Source of the DNA: Dolomedes plantarius
Lineage: Eukaryota > Arthropoda > Arachnida > Araneae > Dolomedidae
DNA length: 64,000 nucleotides
NCBI GenBank assembly: GCA_907164885.2
Contig: OU015492.1
Coordinates: forward strand, 197,163,460-197,227,459
Reading direction: 5' to 3'
The stretch's first letter is position 1. Each line of letters starts with the position of its first letter. Below, piece by piece: positions 59,442 through 64,000 of this stretch. Below the pieces are notes generated by a model that was not told where the DNA came from, searched no databases, and was given only the letters and a program-made list of their open reading frames with translations. The position numbers and the translations under genes are program-made.

Positions 59442-61398
59442 ACAACGTCACCTACTGGCACAAATACAAAACTCTGTGTATTTAACCACTGCCGTTGATA
59501 CCAAAGTTTTACTTTCATCTGGGCTACCCTTATAAAAATATGGAATGAAGACCAGAAAGCGCTTACTCGTGGACATTAATTGAAAATACATGACAGAGTA
59601 GCGAAACTTAAATTTTTTTCTTGCTGCACACTTTTATTCATATAACATTTTATGAGTAACTGCACATTCGCATATCGTGACAGGCAGCATTATGAAAGGT
59701 AAAATTTCAAATCGGGACTTAAAGGCCAAAATTTATCAATGCTTGAAATGTCTTCACGGTTTTATGAGCTACTCTCATACAGGGTAAAAAGACCTGTGTT
59801 TGGTAAAGGCACTAATACTACGGATTTCTGAGAATCGGAACAGCCATCTATAGAGAAAGGTCAAAATCACGAAGCCAAAGACGATTTTCTTTGTTTCATA
59901 TGCTGAAATTAAACGCAACCAAACCCTATTAGAAAAATTTGAAGTAAGTTTCAGGTACCAGGTATGACTGATAAACAATTCGTTGTTACTTCAATAACTC
60001 ACAAAATTTTATTCATGCTGTTACCGACATATACTTATTTCTCTTAATTTTATCCAGTAAATATTGTAAGCATTAACAAATAGAAATGTACACACAAATG
60101 ATCTTGAAAAATATTTTAGCAAACTCAACTCCAAATGCGCACAGTTTTAATACTAGGTACAGGTAAAATTACAGGAACAACTTTCTAAACAGCTTTTTCC
60201 TGAGTAATCAACAGAAAATGCGCGTTCCTATCTCAAATAGCGGCCTTCACTTACGCTTTCTTTGAAAATACTGATAGGTTGTATCGTAAAACGAGTCACA
60301 CCCTGGACATTAGACCTCAGGGAATTAGCACAAACATTCGCTCTAATTAAAGTTTGAAAAGGCAACAAATAATGCCTCTTATTCTATTCATTTGATGCAT
60401 AGTTTTTAATTAAAAAATATTGAAATTGTAGGTACTAGACAATGCATGTCAATCCATTCCCCTGAAGCTTTACGTTTATTTTAATTTTGTTCCGCACCCA
60501 AAATAAAATAAAAGCTACAATAATATTACATTTACTTGATTTGCATGTATGATCTTTCTTATACCTTTCGAAAAATAGAATTATTGGACAAAATATACAA
60601 AAAGACCCGATTTTTAGAAGAGTATTAATAATTTTTCTTTACATTTTATACAGCTAAAAGGATTAAAAAATTAATTTAGTAACCGAAATAAAACATTTCT
60701 TAAATTCGCTATTCAAAAAAGATTTAGATGTTTCATATCACAGTTTTTTTTTACTTTTTAATTTTAAAAAATTTCGCACTCAAAAAATAAGTTTTTATCA
60801 ATTCATGCATTGATTTTTTTCTTCGTCAAAACTTAGCTTAATGACAGGATTTTGAAACAATGGCATGTATCCAAATAAAAAAGAGAGAGATTTTTTATGC
60901 AAGAATTAGTAATATTTTTAATTTTTCTCACCTCCGTTGTATTTAGATATACGAATTTATTTCCTTCCCTTAACAGTAAATTTACTGTTATATTTGAGAA
61001 GGGATAATATATTTTTCAGTCTATCATCGTATTTTACATTAATATTGCATTAATACTGGTCATACAGGTATTTTTTTAGCTTCCAGAAAAGCAAGATTTA
61101 CGAATGGTAAAATAAAACTAATGTAAGCTTTCTTTTCTTGCGCTAAATTAACTTACTATAAAATAAAAATTACGTTACGACGGAATAACTGGCTTGAACC
61201 AACGCTGACTTTCACCTGCTAATCCTCGAATGTCAAGGGCAATTTTTGTGTCGTTCAGCACCATTAATTTAAGATGGGACGTGTGGAGGTCTATGTGCTC
61301 GAAACGCACGAAAACGAAGGTGAACTCTCTTGCTTATTCGGTGTTGCCTAAATGGGGCAATGCTCATTAAGTAAAATTTAAATTGTACATCCATCCAA
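59442..61398. other. Unassigned AT-rich sequence
   Basis: No gene recognised. GGTTCAAGCCAGTTATTCCG on the minus strand near 61190 resembles a T arm, but there is no matching A box. Confidence 0.45.
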
Positions 61399-62034
61399 GA
61401 AGACCTCATGCGTAGGATAACAGAATGCTGTCTGAGGGAAAAACAAATGCCGAAGTTGAAGTATGATCTGCCCATTGTTGTGTAGGGAGCCACAATGCGA
61501 AAGGATGTATGACAGCGAAAAGTTAATACGGAAAACGATCCATGCCAGCATGCCAGACAATAGGGCCCTTTACACGTACGCTCTTTCGCGAGTGCTTGCG
61601 AGCGGGAAAACTTGCAGACGCAATCACGCGTGCTTGCATTTTCTCCTCATATTGCGAGTTTTTCGGACGATCGTTCTTACGCGCGCGAATACTCGTGTCA
61701 TTTTAAAGTGACACGAGTCTTTTTGTGAAGACCTCGTGCGTAGGATAACAGAATGCTGTCTGAGGGAAAAACAAATGCCGAAGTTGAAGTATGATCTGTC
61801 CATTGTTGTGTAGGGAGCCACAATGCGAAAGGATGTATGACAGCCAAAAGTTAATACGGAAAACGATCCATGTCAGCGTGCCAGACAATAGGGCCCTTTA
61901 CACGTACGCTCTTTCGCGAGTGCTTGCGCGTGGGAAAACTTGCAGACGCAATCACGCGTGCTTGCATTTTCTCCTCATGTTGCGAGTTTTTCGGACGCTC
62001 GTTCTTTCGCGCGCGAATACTCGTGTCATTTTAA
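61399..62034 (+). repeat. Tandem duplication, two units of 328 bp
   Basis: 61399-61726 and 61727-62034 align with few differences at a constant offset of 328 bp (GAAGACCTC at 61399 and 61727; GGGCCCTTTACACG at 61563 and 61891). Each unit contains about 160 bp of flank plus the left end of the Harbinger-like element. Minus-strand frames in the flank part are not recognised. The first unit ends in a hairpin absent from the second. Confidence 0.9.
61691..61718. other. Hairpin at the duplication junction
   Basis: ACTCGTGTCA pairs perfectly with TGACACGAGT around TTTTAAAG. The right arm is an extra inverted copy of the element motif found only at the junction of the two 328-bp units. Confidence 0.75.
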
Positions 62035-62942
62035 AGGAAAAGGGAAAAAACGTCTGTGCAAAGGGATTCACGCGCGATTGACCGCGTGAAACTGGCGCGT
62101 GTGGAAAACACACAGTTTTACTGGAGCGTTCAGTTAATTCGTTAGTGTTTTAGTAATTTTGTGCTATAGAAATGGACTTTTAAGAAGTAGAACCATTTCT
62201 TAAGCCAATCGAGACTTCGTAGTAAAAAAAAATAAAGTCTAAGAGGCTCTTTCCGGAAGGAACTTTAGAAAGTCAGTGACCGTCAGCGTGGTGGAAGAGG
62301 AGCAGATAACGTTTACACATCTTCCCTGTGGTACTACAATAATTTGCTGTTTACAAAAGACCAGGAACTACCTACTAGTAGTTTTACTAATGAAGATGAA
62401 CCAGAGGATGGAAGCTTAAACGTTGACGAAACTGACCAAACTGGTATTTTGACAAATGAACAAGGCGTGGTGGAAGGTGGTGAAATTGGGCAGTGACAAA
62501 AAGTCGTAAGTTGAATTATTTTGCATTTATTTACAACTACATATTACAGTTACATGTGAAAGCTAATAACATAGTAACTAAATACACTAATTCTTAATCT
62601 AAGCTCTCCCCATCGCAACCATACGATCTTGCACCTCAACCTTTCCGTTGGTATTAAATATTTTTTATAAGTTTCTCTTGTTTGTTTATCTTGTAAACTT
62701 GTATGTTCCACTACATGTATGTTCCAGACACGAGTATTCTTGCGCGCAAGAACGAGCGTTTGAAAAACTCGCAACATGAGGAAAAAAACGTAAGCACGCA
62801 TGATTGCGTCTGCAATTTTTCCCTCGCGTAATCCTGTACGCTCCAAAGCACATTTCCCTTCCTCTTCGACACCCTTACACGTTCACTCTATCACGCGGAA
62901 TTGTGGTTTCACGCGGGAAAGAGCGTACGTGTAAAGGGCGCT
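61890..62942 (+). mobile_element. PIF/Harbinger-like element, non-autonomous, 1.05 kb
   Basis: The ends read AGGGCCCTTTACACGTACGC and, inverted, AGCGCCCTTTACACGTACGC. AAT flanks both sides, compatible with a 3-bp target duplication. Further in, GCAGACGCAATCAYGCGTGC and CTCATGTTGCGAGTTTTTC recur inverted at 62737-62830, so the subterminal arms are about 145 bp with a roughly 100-bp insertion in the right arm. The interior holds a MADF-like coding remnant but no nuclease. Harbinger elements carry a nuclease plus a Myb/SANT-type or related DNA-binding protein, which supports the class. Confidence 0.6.
62269..62496 (+). pseudogene. MADF-like protein remnant inside the Harbinger-like element
   Basis: The frame reads GGRGADNVYTSSLWYYNNLL then FTKDQELP, followed by an acidic tail (NEDEPEDGSLNVDETD) and a stop at 62496. 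GA-D-Y-SLWYY--L-FL is the C-terminal signature of the MADF domain, a Myb-like DNA-binding domain. The frame is closed upstream by a stop at 62266, so the N-terminal part of the domain is lost or in another frame. In transposons such proteins partner the Harbinger nuclease. Confidence 0.6.
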
Positions 62943-63681
62943 AATAGGTTATTTCTTCAAATGCCAAAGAGAGGAGAGAAAGAGCTATGGTGGCCCAAGG
63001 CACCTTCAAACATAATATTATACATAATTAATAATATAACAGAGAAAGATGACGATTTTTGAAGTCTTTCTTTGATTGTGAGGTATTGAATCCAAATCAA
63101 CCCCCCCCCCCTCCAGTTAAAGAAAATAGCCGTTTATGTTAAACAATTCGAAGACGACACAAACCTGAATGCAAATGAACAGAGATTTTCTACTGGATGG
63201 GGGAAACCCCGTAGTTAGCGTACACGCGCGACAGTCAGGCGAGAGTCGCCACGAGGCGAGGTCGGACAAAGTTGAGCAACGAACGAAAAGATTGAAGGGG
63301 AAAAAAAAGATCGGTTTGTCGTTCATCTCGAGCTCAGCAGTTGGACATTGCCAAGCTCATCGAAGGCGTTTTGAAGTTAGCTATCTTTCCAGAGACCTGG
63401 TGATAAAGTTAAGACAGAAAGGTTAGTGGGTCAAATTTATAGTGGCATGGCTGTGGCATGGCTGATTTCTGGTAGGGTTTCCATGATATTGCTACCGGGA
63501 TTAACAAGCGTGTTAATTTCCACGTAGCCTACTAGCAATGATTACTGTACTTATGTTGTTGCCTAATTATTGCTGTAATAAATAGATTTTAGTGTAGAAA
63601 ACCTCTTCGTATCTTATTTGTGGTGAGTTCATTTTTAATATCTAAATTACTGCAAAATTAAACACAGGTGAACTTTACAAG
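62943..63681. other. Unassigned sequence, possibly the end of an LTR
   Basis: About 63180-63370 is GC-richer than its surroundings. An AATAAA lies at about 63577 and is followed about 100 bp later by the open frame at 63682. This order (control region, polyadenylation signal, leader, frame) would fit the left LTR of a retrotransposon, but no second LTR lies in the window. Confidence 0.25.
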
Positions 63682-63825
63682 ATGTTGAGGAAGGATCCCG
63701 ATATTTGGCTAAATTTCATTAAGAAGGAATTTCTTAAACAGAGTTTTCTAAGTCTCCCACAGGAGTCCAGAGACGCCAGAGATAGATTAGAGAAATGTGG
63801 AGCAACTAAATTACACGAGAAATAA
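63682..63825 (+). pseudogene. 47-codon frame, possibly the start of a gag-like gene
   Basis: The frame begins MLRKDPDIWLNFIKKEF and is Lys, Glu and Arg rich. It stops at 63825 but the same phase continues with charged, Gln-rich sequence (DVEKEILTQIETNDQNQTQ). It is reminiscent of the N-terminal region of LTR-retrotransposon gag proteins, but no zinc knuckle or protease is visible before the window ends. Function uncertain. Confidence 0.25.
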
Positions 63826-64000
63826 GCAGATGTAGAGAAAGAAATCTTAACTCAAATAGAAACGAACGACCAAAACCAGACACAAGTTGAATATCAAATA
63901 CCGGATGGAGACAGCAAACGTAATCGATAGATAAACTTGAGTATCATTGCCTGGAGCTCATGAGATAGTTGAGGGAGGAATCAGGAAAGTTCTGTACCTA

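Noticed and set aside
61190..61260. tRNA gene on the minus strand
   Set aside because: Only a T-arm-like GGTTCAAGCC is visible, without a D arm or A box at the right distance.

Overview
The window reads as a gene-poor, AT-rich stretch of an arthropod nuclear genome, most likely a chelicerate and probably a spider. That rests on eukaryotic features (tRNA-derived SINEs, long TA, AGAT and TAAA tracts, a large tandem satellite) and on the Tc1/mariner transposases, which resemble the forms abundant in spider assemblies. The spider assignment comes from protein resemblance judged by eye, not from a search. I found no host exon, rRNA, intact tRNA, CRISPR array or bacterial-style operon. Almost everything recognisable is a transposable element or its remains.

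Layout. 1-9 kb: mostly unassigned DNA with a 190-bp direct repeat (5.4 and 6.3 kb), a TTAA-bounded inverted-repeat element (7.0-7.7 kb) and an internally deleted mariner-like element (8.26-8.90 kb). 9.6-13.6 kb: a double hairpin, a SINE, a long-TIR mariner-like deletion derivative, a Helitron-like copy with TA microsatellites, and a second SINE. 13.7-18 kb: TAAA-rich sequence followed by a GC-richer 1.3-kb element bounded by 14-bp inverted repeats. 20.5-24.7 kb: a LINE tail, a SINE, a mariner-like remnant, two SINE copies facing each other, and a nearly complete Tc1 element. 24.7-30.5 kb: largely unassigned, with one SINE. 30.5-36 kb: a TTAA fold-back element containing another element, a second Helitron-like copy, a TIR element, and a full-length but decayed mariner.

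39.2-43.9 kb: a satellite of about 21 units of about 224 bp with dimeric and tetrameric higher-order structure. 45-51.7 kb: two decayed transposases and a second Tc1 element whose transposase is open over 341 codons. 53-59.5 kb: SINEs and tRNA-like heads, a fragment combining a basic region with an OTU-like motif, a palindromic TACGTG pair and mariner fragments. 61.4-63 kb: a Harbinger-like element with a MADF-like coding remnant and a tandemly duplicated left end.

The elements do not form a pathway. What links them is parasitism and decay: autonomous Tc1/mariner coding copies, deletion derivatives that keep ends but lose catalytic residues, SINEs with interchangeable modules, and fold-back elements. 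The most notable structural signals are the higher-order satellite, the inverted SINE pair, the TTAA fold-back family, the repeated N-to-C-terminal deletions in mariner-like elements, and the OTU-like fragment.
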